Assembly (NCBI GenBank): GCA_900549525.1
Contig: UWSJ01000031.1
Span: forward strand, 1 to 20,006
Direction: 5' to 3'
DNA from: an uncultured Coriobacteriaceae bacterium
GTDB taxonomy: Bacteria > Actinomycetota > Coriobacteriia > Coriobacteriales > Atopobiaceae
DNA length: 20,006 bases
Part shown: positions 7,403-14,486 of the stretch, piece after piece
How the letters are laid out: each line of letters begins with the position of its first letter
How positions within the stretch are numbered: the first letter of the stretch is position 1
Position numbers and translations under genes: made by a program
Notes under the pieces: generated by a model
Seen by the model: the letters and a program-made list of their open reading frames with translations, nothing else
The model's database searches: none
What the model was told of the DNA's origin: nothing

Positions 7403-7408
7403 ATTCTA
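7403..7408 (-). promoter_or_regulatory. Candidate -10 box (TAGAAT) for the HMA-protein gene
   Basis: On the minus strand TAGAAT, preceded by GGG, lies about 100 bases upstream of the HMA start. The dyad at 7374-7387 falls about 16 bases downstream of it. No good -35 box is seen. The rest of the divergent gap 7302-7649 holds a GGCATATGCC palindrome at 7484-7493 and no gene. Confidence 0.35.
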
Positions 7409-7573
7409 CCCATTGAGGACACGCGCGCGTCGCCAAATGAGATGCTTGCCGACGAAAGAACGCCGCTGACGGAATTCGCCAAGGGCATATGCCGTTTGAT
7501 CTCGCTAGACAACCGTCTGACGAATCGTCTGTAATACGAGGAAGGACCTTACTTTCAGCTTACATTCAAGGGG

Positions 7574-7579
7574 TAGGAT
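7574..7579 (+). promoter_or_regulatory. Candidate -10 box (TAGGAT) for the lipoprotein gene
   Basis: TAGGAT preceded by GGGG, 70 bases upstream of the lipoprotein ATG. No clear -35 box at the usual distance. It shares the GGGTAG start with the csp and HMA candidates. Confidence 0.3.
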
Positions 7580-7649
7580 GACTGGAACTATCCGCGTGCC
7601 TGCGTTTCCAACCGACCGCGCGGAACCGCCGTCAACAGGAAGAGGTTGT

Positions 7650-8273
7650 ATGAATACCCGCCATCTCGTCCATAGGGCCCGCAGGCTGTTCGTGTGTCTC
7701 GCGCTTGCCATGGTGCCTGTGCTGGCGCTTTCGGGCTGCTCGCTGTTTGGTCCGAAGCCCGAGGAGGTGGTCAAGGAGATGCTTACTGCCGACCTCGATT
7801 CGCTCAAGACGGCTAGCGAGGATCAGGTCAAGGAGCTTTTCGGCGATGACGTCGTAAGCGAGCTGCAGACCTACGGTATCGATTCGAAGGACTTCTACGA
7901 CAGCCTCGTCAAGCACTTCTCCTATGACAACCTGCAGGTGAAGGTTGATGGTGACAAGGCCACGGCCACGCTCGCCACCACGAACGTCGACGTCCAGAAG
8001 GTCGCGACCCAGTGGGAGAACGACGTGCTGGACTACATGTCTTCGTCCCAGGCCTATGACGACTACGACAAGCTTGGCGAGGACGGCATGATGAAGAAGG
8101 TCATGCAGTCCCTGGTTGACTCGCTGGCGGCCGACGACGCGCCCCTCAAGACCGCCGACGTGTCGATTGACCTCGAGAAGGGCAGTGACGGCAGCTGGAC
8201 GACCACCGATGACGCTCAGGTTGCCAAGGCCATCTTCGCCGGTGCCGATCTCCAGAACGACCTGAACATGTAA
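7650..8273 (+). CDS. Predicted lipoprotein of unknown function
   Basis: A 207-residue exported lipoprotein. The start at ATG 7650 follows AGGAAGAGG. The N-terminus is a lipoprotein signal: basic residues up to R12, a hydrophobic core, then the lipobox L27-S-G-C30, so C30 would be lipidated and the protein anchored on the outer face of the membrane. An upstream in-frame ATG at 7578 would hide the signal and is rejected. The mature part is acidic and mostly helical in character. It begins KPEEVVKEMLTADLDSLK, followed by a mixed strand region (LQVKVDGDKATATLATTNVDV) and a final AKAIFAGADLQND. This layout resembles the DUF5105/DUF4878 class of small secreted proteins, but the match is weak. It faces dfrA convergently, with a shared hairpin between them. 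Function unknown. Confidence 0.87.
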   Translation: MNTRHLVHRARRLFVCLALAMVPVLALSGCSLFGPKPEEVVKEMLTADLDSLKTASEDQVKELFGDDVVSELQTYGIDSKDFYDSLVKHFSYDNLQVKVDGDKATATLATTNVDVQKVATQWENDVLDYMSSSQAYDDYDKLGEDGMMKKVMQSLVDSLAADDAPLKTADVSIDLEKGSDGSWTTTDDAQVAKAIFAGADLQNDLNM

Positions 8274-8317
8274 CGACGCCCGCCAAAGAGGGCGAAGCGC
8301 CCGTGAAGGGCGCCCAT

Positions 8318-8350
8318 GGGCCCGTCGACGTCTCGTGCGTCGGCGGGCCC
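8318..8350. terminator. Bidirectional terminator-like hairpin between lipoprotein and dfr genes
   Basis: A 13-bp stem, GGGCCCGTCGACG (8318-8330) with CGTCGGCGGGCCC (8338-8350), has one G-T pair and a 7-base loop. It lies between two convergent genes, 45 bases after one stop and 7 bases after the other. There is no T-run on either strand. A smaller hairpin (GGGCG/CGCCC) precedes it at 8290-8302. Confidence 0.65.
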
Positions 8351-8356
8351 TGTGGT

Positions 8357-8914
8357 CTAGACGTGCTCGTTGATCGTGCGCTCGTAGGCCACGAACTCGA
8401 AGGGAACTCCCTCGGCGGTGAGGAGGGGGTTCCCGTTTTCGTCTGCCGCCACGCGCTCGACGACGCGCCAGGCCGGGTCGTCGTCGAGGTTGGGGAAGAA
8501 CGTGTCTGCCGGCCGTACGCAGTGGTTGCGCGTGACGACCGCGCGGCTGCAGTAGGGCAGTGCTTCGCGGTAGACCTGGCCACCACCGACGACCCACGTC
8601 TCGTCATCGGCGACGAGCGCAAGGGCGTCGGCGAGCGTGGCGGCAATCTCGACGCCCTCGCGCACGAAGCTCGCGTCACGCGTGAGCACGATGTTGCGGC
8701 GCCTCTTGAGCGGCCTGCCCCCCGGAAAGCTCTCGAGGGTGTGCCTGCCCATGAGCACGGTGTGACCGGTGGTGTGGGCCACGAAGTGCCGCATGTCCGC
8801 GGGGTTCGAGACGACCATGTCGCCGTTAAGGCCGATGCCCCAGTCGTCGCAGACGGCGACGATGGCGGCGAGGTTTGGCAGGGACTTGGGTGTCGCGAGG
8901 GTGCTTGATGTCAT
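8357..8914 (-). CDS. dfrA: Dihydrofolate reductase
   Basis: A 185-residue enzyme that reduces dihydrofolate to tetrahydrofolate with NADPH, restoring the cofactor oxidised by ThyA. Recognisable parts are AAIVAVCDDWGIGLNGDM (about 16-33), the active-site acid D40 in NPADMRHF, VLMGRHTLESFPGGRPLKRRRNIVLTR (about 53-79) and the nucleotide motif VVGGGQVYREAL (about 108-119). The loop that usually reads LPW ahead of the acid is MVVSN here, so the common active-site Trp is replaced; some Gram-positive enzymes also vary there. The N-terminal 14 residues exceed the usual length. The ATG at 8914 is 9 bases past the thyA stop, and its GGAGG (8920-8924) overlaps that stop, so it is the second gene of a thyA-dfrA operon. 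Confidence 0.93.
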   Translation of the reverse strand: MTSSTLATPKSLPNLAAIVAVCDDWGIGLNGDMVVSNPADMRHFVAHTTGHTVLMGRHTLESFPGGRPLKRRRNIVLTRDASFVREGVEIAATLADALALVADDETWVVGGGQVYREALPYCSRAVVTRNHCVRPADTFFPNLDDDPAWRVVERVAADENGNPLLTAEGVPFEFVAYERTINEHV

Positions 8915-8923
8915 GCGTGCCTC

Positions 8924-9772
8924 CTACACCGCGATGGGGATGTTCTTGACCTGCGGGCCGTGCTCGTAGCCCTCCACGATGAGGTCGTCCGTCGTGAAGC
9001 TGAAGAAGTCGTGCTTCTCGGGGTTGAGCGACACGCGCGGGGCGGCGAAGCGGGGACGGGCGATGAGCTCGCGGATGATGTCGACGTGCCGGTCGTAGAT
9101 GTGGGCGTCGGCGATGACGTGCACGAGCTGGCCGGGGATCATCCCGACGTGACGGGCCACCATCATGAGCAGGATCGCGTACTGGCACACGTTCCAGTTG
9201 TTGGCGGCAAGCACGTCCTGGCTGCGCTGGTTGAGCAGCAGGTTGAGCGTGGGGGCGGCGTCACCCTCGTGGTGCGTCACGTTGTAGGTGCAGCTGTAAG
9301 CGCACGGGTAGAGGTTCATCTCGGAGAGGTCATGGAACACATACGTGTTCGTCATGATGCGGCGTGAGTAGGGCGTGCGCTCGAGGTCGAAGAGCGCGCG
9401 CTCCATCTGGTCGAAGTCGCCCTCCGGGTAGTGGCTCTTCTGCGCGATTTGGTAGCCGTAGGCTTTGCCGATCGAGCCGTCCTCGTTGGCCCACTCGTCC
9501 CAGATGTGGCTGTGGAGGTCGTGGACGTTGTTGGACTTCTTCTGGTAGATCCACAGCACCTCGTCCATGGCGCTCTTGAGCGCGGTGCGACGAAGCGTGA
9601 GCGCGGGAAACTCATCGCGCAGGTCGTAGCGGTTCACCACGCCAAACTGCTTGATGGTGTAGGCAGGCGTGCCATCCTCCCAGTGGGGGCGCACCTTCTG
9701 GCCCTCGGTGGTGGTTCCGTCGTCGAGAATGTCTTGGCACATGGCCACGAACAGGTCGTCAGCCTTGCTCAT
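8924..9772 (-). CDS. thyA: Thymidylate synthase
   Basis: A 282-residue ThyA that methylates dUMP to dTMP using methylenetetrahydrofolate and releases dihydrofolate for the downstream reductase. Key features are the phosphate-binding pair R137-R138 in PYSRRIM, the nucleophile C157 in NLYPCAYS, the R183-S-Q-D186 motif in LNQRSQDVLAANNW, and AHIYDRHVDIIREL near residue 230. The usual PCH sequence is PCA here, and a second Cys (C161) lies nearby. The C-terminus ends IPIAV, matching the closing C-terminal tail of the family. The ATG at 9772 is preceded by AAAGGA. It is followed after 9 bases by dfrA. An unusual 12-bp GC hairpin lies 18 bases ahead of the start codon. Confidence 0.96.
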   Translation of the reverse strand: MSKADDLFVAMCQDILDDGTTTEGQKVRPHWEDGTPAYTIKQFGVVNRYDLRDEFPALTLRRTALKSAMDEVLWIYQKKSNNVHDLHSHIWDEWANEDGSIGKAYGYQIAQKSHYPEGDFDQMERALFDLERTPYSRRIMTNTYVFHDLSEMNLYPCAYSCTYNVTHHEGDAAPTLNLLLNQRSQDVLAANNWNVCQYAILLMMVARHVGMIPGQLVHVIADAHIYDRHVDIIRELIARPRFAAPRVSLNPEKHDFFSFTTDDLIVEGYEHGPQVKNIPIAV

Positions 9773-9790
9773 GGACGTCCTTTCATGCGA

Positions 9791-9817
9791 GCGCCCGTCG
9801 CGGTGCGCGGCGGGCGC
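9791..9817. terminator. Strong GC hairpin between dhaM and thyA
   Basis: A 12-bp stem, GCGCCCGTCGCG (9791-9802) with CGCGGCGGGCGC (9806-9817), has a single G-T pair and a 3-base loop. On the minus strand it lies 81 bases after dhaM and 18 bases before the thyA start, downstream of the candidate thyA -10. It may therefore terminate the dha transcript or shape the thyA leader. No T-run is seen. Confidence 0.5.
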
Positions 9818-9834
9818 TGGTTTGCTCTCAGTCG

Positions 9835-9840
9835 AGCATA
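9835..9840 (-). promoter_or_regulatory. Candidate -10 box (TATGCT) for thyA-dfrA
   Basis: TATGCT on the minus strand, about 60 bases upstream of thyA in the 126-base gap after dhaM. No good -35 partner is visible. Confidence 0.25.
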
Positions 9841-9898
9841 GCGGAGCGGGGTGGCTGGTCGCTCGTGACGGTCGCAGGCCGCGTGACCGACACGAACT

Positions 9899-10291
9899 CT
9901 ACAGCTTGTGTGTTGCGGCTACCTTGGCGAGGTCGGCTGTGACTTCGTCGAGCGTAGACCCTGCCTGTGCGAGCACCGTGCCCTCGACGGCCCCCTCCAC
10001 GAAGGGGCAGTCGGCGAGCTTCACGGGGTAGGCGAAGTCCTCGTCGGCGAGGTCGTCGACGACCATCTTCGTGGTCATGACCGACGAGCCCATGTCCATG
10101 AGCACGACGACGCCATCGGGGCCCGCCACCTTGCGGATGGCGGCTTCGATCTTGTCGGCGCTCGTGCCGAAGGAGCCGTCGTCGAGTCCTCCCGCCGGCT
10201 CGACCACGGCGTTGGGCGCCATCATCTTGGTGTAGGCCGCAAGGGCGTCTGCCAGCGGCTTCGAGTGCGAGACGAGTACGAACCCAACCAT
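9899..10291 (-). CDS. dhaM: PTS-dependent dihydroxyacetone kinase phosphotransferase subunit DhaM
   Basis: A 130-residue single EIIA-mannose-type domain. It takes phosphate from HPr and passes it to the nucleotide bound in DhaL, which phosphorylates the dihydroxyacetone held by DhaK. The phosphorylated His is expected at H9 in MVGFVLVSHS, with the GGLDDGSFGTS and VVLMDMGSSVMT segments typical of DhaM. It lacks the HPr and EI-like extensions of the long enterobacterial DhaM, so it is the short form found in Gram-positives. The ATG at 10291 is only two bases past the DhaKL stop, and its GGAGG lies inside the end of that gene, so the two are co-translated. General PTS proteins must be encoded elsewhere. 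Confidence 0.95.
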   Translation of the reverse strand: MVGFVLVSHSKPLADALAAYTKMMAPNAVVEPAGGLDDGSFGTSADKIEAAIRKVAGPDGVVVLMDMGSSVMTTKMVVDDLADEDFAYPVKLADCPFVEGAVEGTVLAQAGSTLDEVTADLAKVAATHKL

Positions 10292-10293
10292 GG

Positions 10294-12060
10294 CTAGGCC
10301 TCCTTCGCAGCGCTTGTCGCGTTGCCTTCGTTGGCGGCCGTGTCCGCTATGGCCTGAACGATGAGGGCAAACGAGGCGGCACCGGGATCCTTGTGTCCGA
10401 CGGAGCGCTCACCGAGGTAACTCGCGCGGCCCTTGCGGGCGACGAGCGGCACGGTTGCCTCGGCGCCTGCGGCAGCGGCCTGGGCGGCGTCTGCGAGCGC
10501 GCGTGTGAGCGGCTCGTCCTGCGCCCGCGCGTGCTCGAGGGCCTCCATGGCGGGCTGCATGGCGTCGAGCATGGTCTTGTCGCCCGGCTTTGCGCCTCCC
10601 AGCTCCTCTATGCCCACGACGGCCTTGGAGAGCCCGGCCGAGAGCGCGCGCACGCTCAGCTCGTCCTCGCCCTTGAGGGCTACGCCGAGCTTGCGGAACA
10701 GCGTGCCGTAGAGCGGGCCGGAGGAGCCGCCGACCTTGGACACGAGCGTGGAGCCCACCTTCTTGAGGATGTCAGACGCGCATGCGCCTTCGAGGCCGGG
10801 GAGTAGCTCGAGCGCCGCCCGGAAGCCGCGAGCCATGTTGATGCCGTGGTCGGAGTCGCCGATGGGCTGGTCGAGTCGGGTGAGCTCGTCCTTGTGGGCC
10901 TCGACGGCAGCGGCGGCGGCGCGGATGGCACGCGTCACGCCGGCGGCTGCGGGCGAGGAGGTAGCGCTCGGCGCCTCGGCCGACTTCGTTTCCGTGTTGG
11001 CGGCAGGCGCCGTCGCCCCGTCCTTCTCGGCTGCGTTCGTGGCCTGGGCGTCCTGGGCGAGACCCGTCGTGCCCTGCTGCCAGGCAGGGGTGTTGGCGGG
11101 CGCTGCCAGCAGGCTCCTGAGCTCGTCGTCGAGGCGCAGAAGCGACACGGAGAAGCCACGCATCTCGAGCGAGGTGAGGTAGTTGCCCATGTAGGTGTGC
11201 CAGACGGGAATGGTGCGGGCGGCCAGCGCGTCGTGGACGTGATTGGCCACGAGGGCGAGCTCGTAGTCGGGGGTGCCGCCCGCCCCGTTGACGAGCACGG
11301 CCACCTCGTGTCCCGCGTAGTCGATGTCGGCGAGCACATGGTTGAGGATCTCGTCGACCATGGCGTCGACCGGCTCCATCTTCTCGCGGCGGATGCCCGG
11401 CTCGCCGTGGATGCCCACACCCATCTCCATCTCGTCGTCGGCGAGGGTGAAGCCGGGCATGCCCGCGGCGGGTACCGTGCAGGGGGCAATGGCCACGCCC
11501 ATGGTGCGCACGTTGTCGACGACCTTCTCGGCGACGCGCTTTACCTCGGCAAGGGGCTTGCCAGCCTCGGCCGCCGCACCCGCGCACTTGTGCACGAAGA
11601 CGGTCCCGGCAACGCCGCGGCGCTGCTCGCGCTCGGTGGGCGAGCCCACTGCCACGTCGTCGTTGACGACCACGTGGTCGCAGGAGACGCCCTCCTCGCG
11701 TGCGGCCTGCTCCGCGAGTTTGAAGTTGATGACGTCGCCAGTGTAGTTCTTGACCACGAGTAGCACGCCGGAGGCTCCCGGAGCGACGGCCTCGATGCCG
11801 GCCGAGATGCGGTCGACGGCGGGGGAGGTGTAAATGGCGCCGCCCACGGCCGCGTCGAGCATGCCTTCGCCCACATATCCGAGGTGCGCCGGCTCGTGGC
11901 CCATGCCGCCGCCCGACACGAGGGCAACCTTGCCCTGCTTGGGGCGGGTGCGAACCACGACGTCGTCGCCCACCTTGCGGATGAGCGCGGGCCACGACTT
12001 GACGTAGCCGTCGACCACCTGGCGCTCGACGTCTTCCGGCTTGTTGATGAACTTCTTCAT
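10294..12060 (-). CDS. dhaKL: Dihydroxyacetone kinase, fused DhaK-DhaL
   Basis: A 588-residue chain joining two subunits that are separate in classic PTS-type systems. Residues 1 to about 325 are DhaK: the glycine-rich GGGMGHEPAHLGYVG (50-64), the Asp-containing NYTGDVINFKLA (105-116), and H218 in GVGIHGEPGIRRE, the His that binds dihydroxyacetone covalently. Residues about 326-372 are an Ala/Thr/Pro-rich linker of low complexity. Residues about 373-580 are DhaL: LDQPIGDSDHGINMARG (396-412) with the Mg-binding acids D397, D402 and D404, then KVGGSSGPLYG (442-452) and GAKPGDKTMLDAM. ATP-dependent kinases also fuse K and L, but the directly following dhaM argues for PTS use. The ATG at 12060 is preceded by AAAGGAG at 10 bases. 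It lies 78 bases after the NUDIX gene and may share its transcript. Confidence 0.95.
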   Translation of the reverse strand: MKKFINKPEDVERQVVDGYVKSWPALIRKVGDDVVVRTRPKQGKVALVSGGGMGHEPAHLGYVGEGMLDAAVGGAIYTSPAVDRISAGIEAVAPGASGVLLVVKNYTGDVINFKLAEQAAREEGVSCDHVVVNDDVAVGSPTEREQRRGVAGTVFVHKCAGAAAEAGKPLAEVKRVAEKVVDNVRTMGVAIAPCTVPAAGMPGFTLADDEMEMGVGIHGEPGIRREKMEPVDAMVDEILNHVLADIDYAGHEVAVLVNGAGGTPDYELALVANHVHDALAARTIPVWHTYMGNYLTSLEMRGFSVSLLRLDDELRSLLAAPANTPAWQQGTTGLAQDAQATNAAEKDGATAPAANTETKSAEAPSATSSPAAAGVTRAIRAAAAAVEAHKDELTRLDQPIGDSDHGINMARGFRAALELLPGLEGACASDILKKVGSTLVSKVGGSSGPLYGTLFRKLGVALKGEDELSVRALSAGLSKAVVGIEELGGAKPGDKTMLDAMQPAMEALEHARAQDEPLTRALADAAQAAAAGAEATVPLVARKGRASYLGERSVGHKDPGAASFALIVQAIADTAANEGNATSAAKEA

Positions 12061-12138
12061 CGTCTTGACGCTCCTTTCGACGAGGTCTTTCGCCGCGTTT
12101 TGTCGCTGGGGACGTTGTACCCGCTGAGGGCCGTTGCG

Positions 12139-12576
12139 CTACAGGTGCATCTCGTCGAAGAGCTGGTCCCAGGCAAGCCCCAGCTCGCGGACGGGCTCGA
12201 CGTCGGCGGGCAGCCAGTCGACGGACATGAGCTCGTCGCGGCCGAGCCAGTGCAGCGCCTCGTGCTCGAGTTTCTTGGGTTCCTCGCCGGGGGCCGGTGC
12301 GCCCATGAAGAGCTCCATGGCGAGGTGGAAGTCGGGGTAGTCGTACTCGACGGTTGTGAAAGGCCAGAGGACGCCAAGCCTGAGGCCGAGCTCCTCGGCG
12401 CACTCGCGGCGCACGGCCGCCTCCGGCTCCTCGCCCTCCTCGACCTTGCCGCCGGGGAACTCCCACTTGTCCTTCATGCCGTAGCTGCGCTGGGCCGCGA
12501 GGATGCGACCTTCGTGCGCGACGATTGCGGCAGCAACGCGGACGCGGGGCAGGCTCGGGGACTGATCGTCGCTCAT
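12139..12576 (-). CDS. NUDIX hydrolase, MutT-like
   Basis: A 145-residue pyrophosphohydrolase that splits a nucleoside diphosphate linked to another group. The Nudix box is complete: G43-K-V-E-E-G-E49, then R57-E58, E61-E62 and G64 in RRECAEELG. The preceding AAQRSYGMKDKWEFPGGKVE, with the KWEFPGG signature, is shared with MutT-type 8-oxo-dGTPases and the NudG/CTP-cleaving relatives, so nucleotide-pool cleaning is the likely job; the exact substrate is open. The C-terminal DVEPVRELGLAWDQLF is family-like. The start at ATG 12576 has AAAAGGAG (12582-12589) five bases ahead; a GTG at 12582 would overlap that ribosome site. It heads the minus-strand run that continues into dhaKL. Confidence 0.92.
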   Translation of the reverse strand: MSDDQSPSLPRVRVAAAIVAHEGRILAAQRSYGMKDKWEFPGGKVEEGEEPEAAVRRECAEELGLRLGVLWPFTTVEYDYPDFHLAMELFMGAPAPGEEPKKLEHEALHWLGRDELMSVDWLPADVEPVRELGLAWDQLFDEMHL

Positions 12577-12610
12577 GAGCACTCCTTTTGTCTGGGGTTA
12601 GCTTGTTCGG

Positions 12611-12616
12611 AGCCTA
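12611..12616 (-). promoter_or_regulatory. Candidate -10 box (TAGGCT) for the NUDIX gene
   Basis: TAGGCT on the minus strand, 34 bases upstream of the NUDIX ATG. This would give a leader of about 28 bases that just includes the ribosome site. The 301-base divergent gap 12577-12877 otherwise holds only the vsr start region and no gene that can be supported. Confidence 0.35.
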
Positions 12617-12877
12617 GCACGTCGTGGCTGCGTGCGGTGGCGTTCGTGGTGAGCTGCGGGTGGCGAGGCGTGTGCTTTGTGAAGGGAGGTTTCGTTGCCA
12701 GCCGCCTGAGCCCCTGATGCGTTGGACAAGCCATACGGTTCGCGCAAAACTTGTCGCGAAAGAGGCGGAACGAAAGAGTCGGAATGAAAAAGCCGGAGGC
12801 TTGTCAGATTGGAGGCGCCGTTGTCCGGGGCATCGAGACGCGGCGCGACGTCCGCCCGCTTGAGGGGAGGGGTGCGC

Positions 12878-13498
12878 GTGGCACGGCCCGCCGTTGACGG
12901 GGCGTCCGCCGCGGTATCGCCTGGCGTCGACGGCGCATCTGCCGTGGCGGCTGCGGGGGCATCTGCGCCCGCCGTGCCGCTCGCAACCCGCCATGTCATG
13001 CAGGCGAACAAGTCGGAGAACACGAAACCCGAGCTCAAGGTACGTGCAGCCTTGCGCGAGGCGGGGCTGCCCGGCTATCGCCTTCACTGGAAGGCCGCTT
13101 CGGGCAAGCCTGACGTCTGCTATCCCGGTCGCAAGATTGCCATCTTCGTGAATGGCTGCTTCTGGCATCGCTGCCCGTACTGCAGCCCCTCTAACCCCAA
13201 GACCAACACGGAGTTCTGGCAGCGCAAGTTCGAGCGCAACCGGGCCCGCGACCAGCGCAACCGCCGCGAGCTCGCGGAGCAGGGCTGGCTCGTGCTCGTG
13301 ATCTGGGAGTGCCGGCTCAAGCGCGGGCGCTTTGACGCCACCATGCGCGAGCTGGTGCGCGAGGTGCGGGCGGCAACCGAGCGGCCAGACTTCCAGTGGC
13401 CAAGGCGTGCAGGATCGGTGATCGAGGTGGGGTCGACGCCCGTGTGGCGTCGGCGAAAGTTCGCGCTGCGGCTTCGAAAGCGTCATAGTGGTCGCTAA
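12878..13498 (+). CDS. vsr: Very short patch repair (Vsr)-type endonuclease
   Basis: About 206 residues. The conserved core runs from ATRHVMQANKSENTKPELKVR (36-56) through GKPDVCYPGRKIAIFVNGCFWHRCPYC (76-102) to PKTNTEFWQRKFERNRARDQRN and GWLVLVIWEC. The catalytic set of Vsr is present: E52, D79 and H97, with C94, C99 and C102 available for the structural zinc. Vsr nicks next to T-G mismatches that arise when 5-methylcytosine deaminates. The core is preceded by an unusual Ala/Val/Gly-rich tail of about 35 residues containing VDGAS twice, with no family equivalent. The start is uncertain: GTG 12878 has GGAGG at 7 bases, while TTG 12821 in the same frame has GGAGG at 5 bases and would add 19 residues. 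No cytosine methyltransferase gene is nearby. Confidence 0.87.
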   Translation: MARPAVDGASAAVSPGVDGASAVAAAGASAPAVPLATRHVMQANKSENTKPELKVRAALREAGLPGYRLHWKAASGKPDVCYPGRKIAIFVNGCFWHRCPYCSPSNPKTNTEFWQRKFERNRARDQRNRRELAEQGWLVLVIWECRLKRGRFDATMRELVREVRAATERPDFQWPRRAGSVIEVGSTPVWRRRKFALRLRKRHSGR

Positions 13499-13560
13499 CG
13501 GCGCCGAGGCTTACGGCGGACGGACGCGCGCGTAGCCGCGCCGAGGCTCGTCTGCGACCA

Positions 13561-13576
13561 TCGGCGGCTTCGCCGA
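13561..13576. terminator. Small hairpin between vsr and the phosphatase gene
   Basis: TCGGCG-GCTT-CGCCGA, a perfect 6-bp stem with a 4-base loop. It lies 62 bases after the vsr stop and 37 bases before the chosen phosphatase start. No T-run. An 11-base direct repeat GCGCCGAGGCT (13501-13511, 13538-13548) precedes it. Confidence 0.3.
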
Positions 13577-13613
13577 CATGGCTAACAACGAGGATGACGA
13601 GGGGGTGCGCGGC

Positions 13614-14486
13614 ATGGCGGTCTACGTGACGTCCGACGCCCACGGGCACGTCAAGGCGCTCGACCGAGCGCTCGCGCAGGCGTCTCCCGGTGCTCAGGAC
13701 AGCGTGTATGTGCTTGGAGACATGATTGACCGCGGTCCCGACCCGCTCGGCGTCGTCTCGCTCGTTCGGTCACTGCCCCATGTGCAGGTCATTCTCGGCA
13801 ACCACGAGCAGCTCATGCTCACGGCCCTTGCCCGAAGCGGGGCGCCGAAGGACGGCTCCTTTGACCTGGGCGGCTTCGGCATGGATGCGTTTCTCGACTG
13901 GGTCGGCTGGATGCAGAACGGCGGGGCGGCCACGGCCGACCAGCTCGAGCATCTGAGCGCGGAGACGTACGCGGACTTCTTCTCGTGGGTGTCCGGTCTC
14001 GGGCGCTATGCCGTGGCGCGGGCGGGTGGCCGGACGTATGCGCTCGTGCATGCCGGCATCGACCCGAAGGCCGCGCGCGCCTGGCTCACGTCCGGCGCGG
14101 GGGCTGGCCGTGATCCCTCGGATCCAACCGTGCTGTCCGACTTGCTGGCGGCGCAGGACGAGGAAAACCTCCTCTGGATTCGCCAGGAGTTCTGGGGCTG
14201 TCCCACCGGTCTCGTTGACGAGACGGGGCGCGGGCCCGTGGTTGTGGCGGGGCACACGCCCTCGACGCTGCTCAAGATGCTGGCTGACGGCCCGAAGACG
14301 GAGTTCACGACGCCGGAGGGGCTTGGCACGATCGTGCGCGTGGGCGCATGCGAGCAAACCGGGGGCGTTGCCGACCGCATTGACATCGACTGCGCTGCCG
14401 CGGCGGGCTGTGGCTCTGGCCGCGTGGGGGTCTTGCGCCTTGACGACGGGGCCGAGTGGTTCGCCCCCGTCGAGGAGGGCGAGTAG
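13614..14486 (+). CDS. Metallophosphatase, PP2A/ApaH-like serine/threonine phosphatase family
   Basis: A 290-residue calcineurin-type phosphoesterase. The dimetal motifs appear in order: D8-A-H10 in YVTSDAHGH, G35-D36-M-I-D39-R40-G, G62-N63-H64-E65, H146 in ALVHAGID and H214 in VVAGHTPS. The GDMIDRG and GNHE forms point to the branch that includes bacterial PrpA/PrpE-type protein phosphatases and diadenosine tetraphosphatase; the substrate is either a phosphoprotein or a nucleotide and cannot be fixed. ATG 13614 is chosen because the DxH motif begins seven residues later and GAGGGGG (13599-13605) sits 8 bases ahead; an in-frame ATG at 13578 would add 12 polar residues and has no good ribosome site. 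Its stop overlaps the next gene's start by one base. Confidence 0.9.
   Translation: MAVYVTSDAHGHVKALDRALAQASPGAQDSVYVLGDMIDRGPDPLGVVSLVRSLPHVQVILGNHEQLMLTALARSGAPKDGSFDLGGFGMDAFLDWVGWMQNGGAATADQLEHLSAETYADFFSWVSGLGRYAVARAGGRTYALVHAGIDPKAARAWLTSGAGAGRDPSDPTVLSDLLAAQDEENLLWIRQEFWGCPTGLVDETGRGPVVVAGHTPSTLLKMLADGPKTEFTTPEGLGTIVRVGACEQTGGVADRIDIDCAAAAGCGSGRVGVLRLDDGAEWFAPVEEGE

Noticed and set aside
10772..12466. 564-codon minus-strand frame across dhaKL and the NUDIX gene, and a plus-strand frame at 10846-11763
   Set aside because: Shadow frames rich in Arg, Gly and Pro; the dhaKL frame carries all DhaK and DhaL motifs.
13578..13613. ATG at 13578 as start of the metallophosphatase
   Set aside because: It sits against a hairpin, lacks a ribosome site and adds polar residues ahead of a motif that normally lies near the N-terminus.
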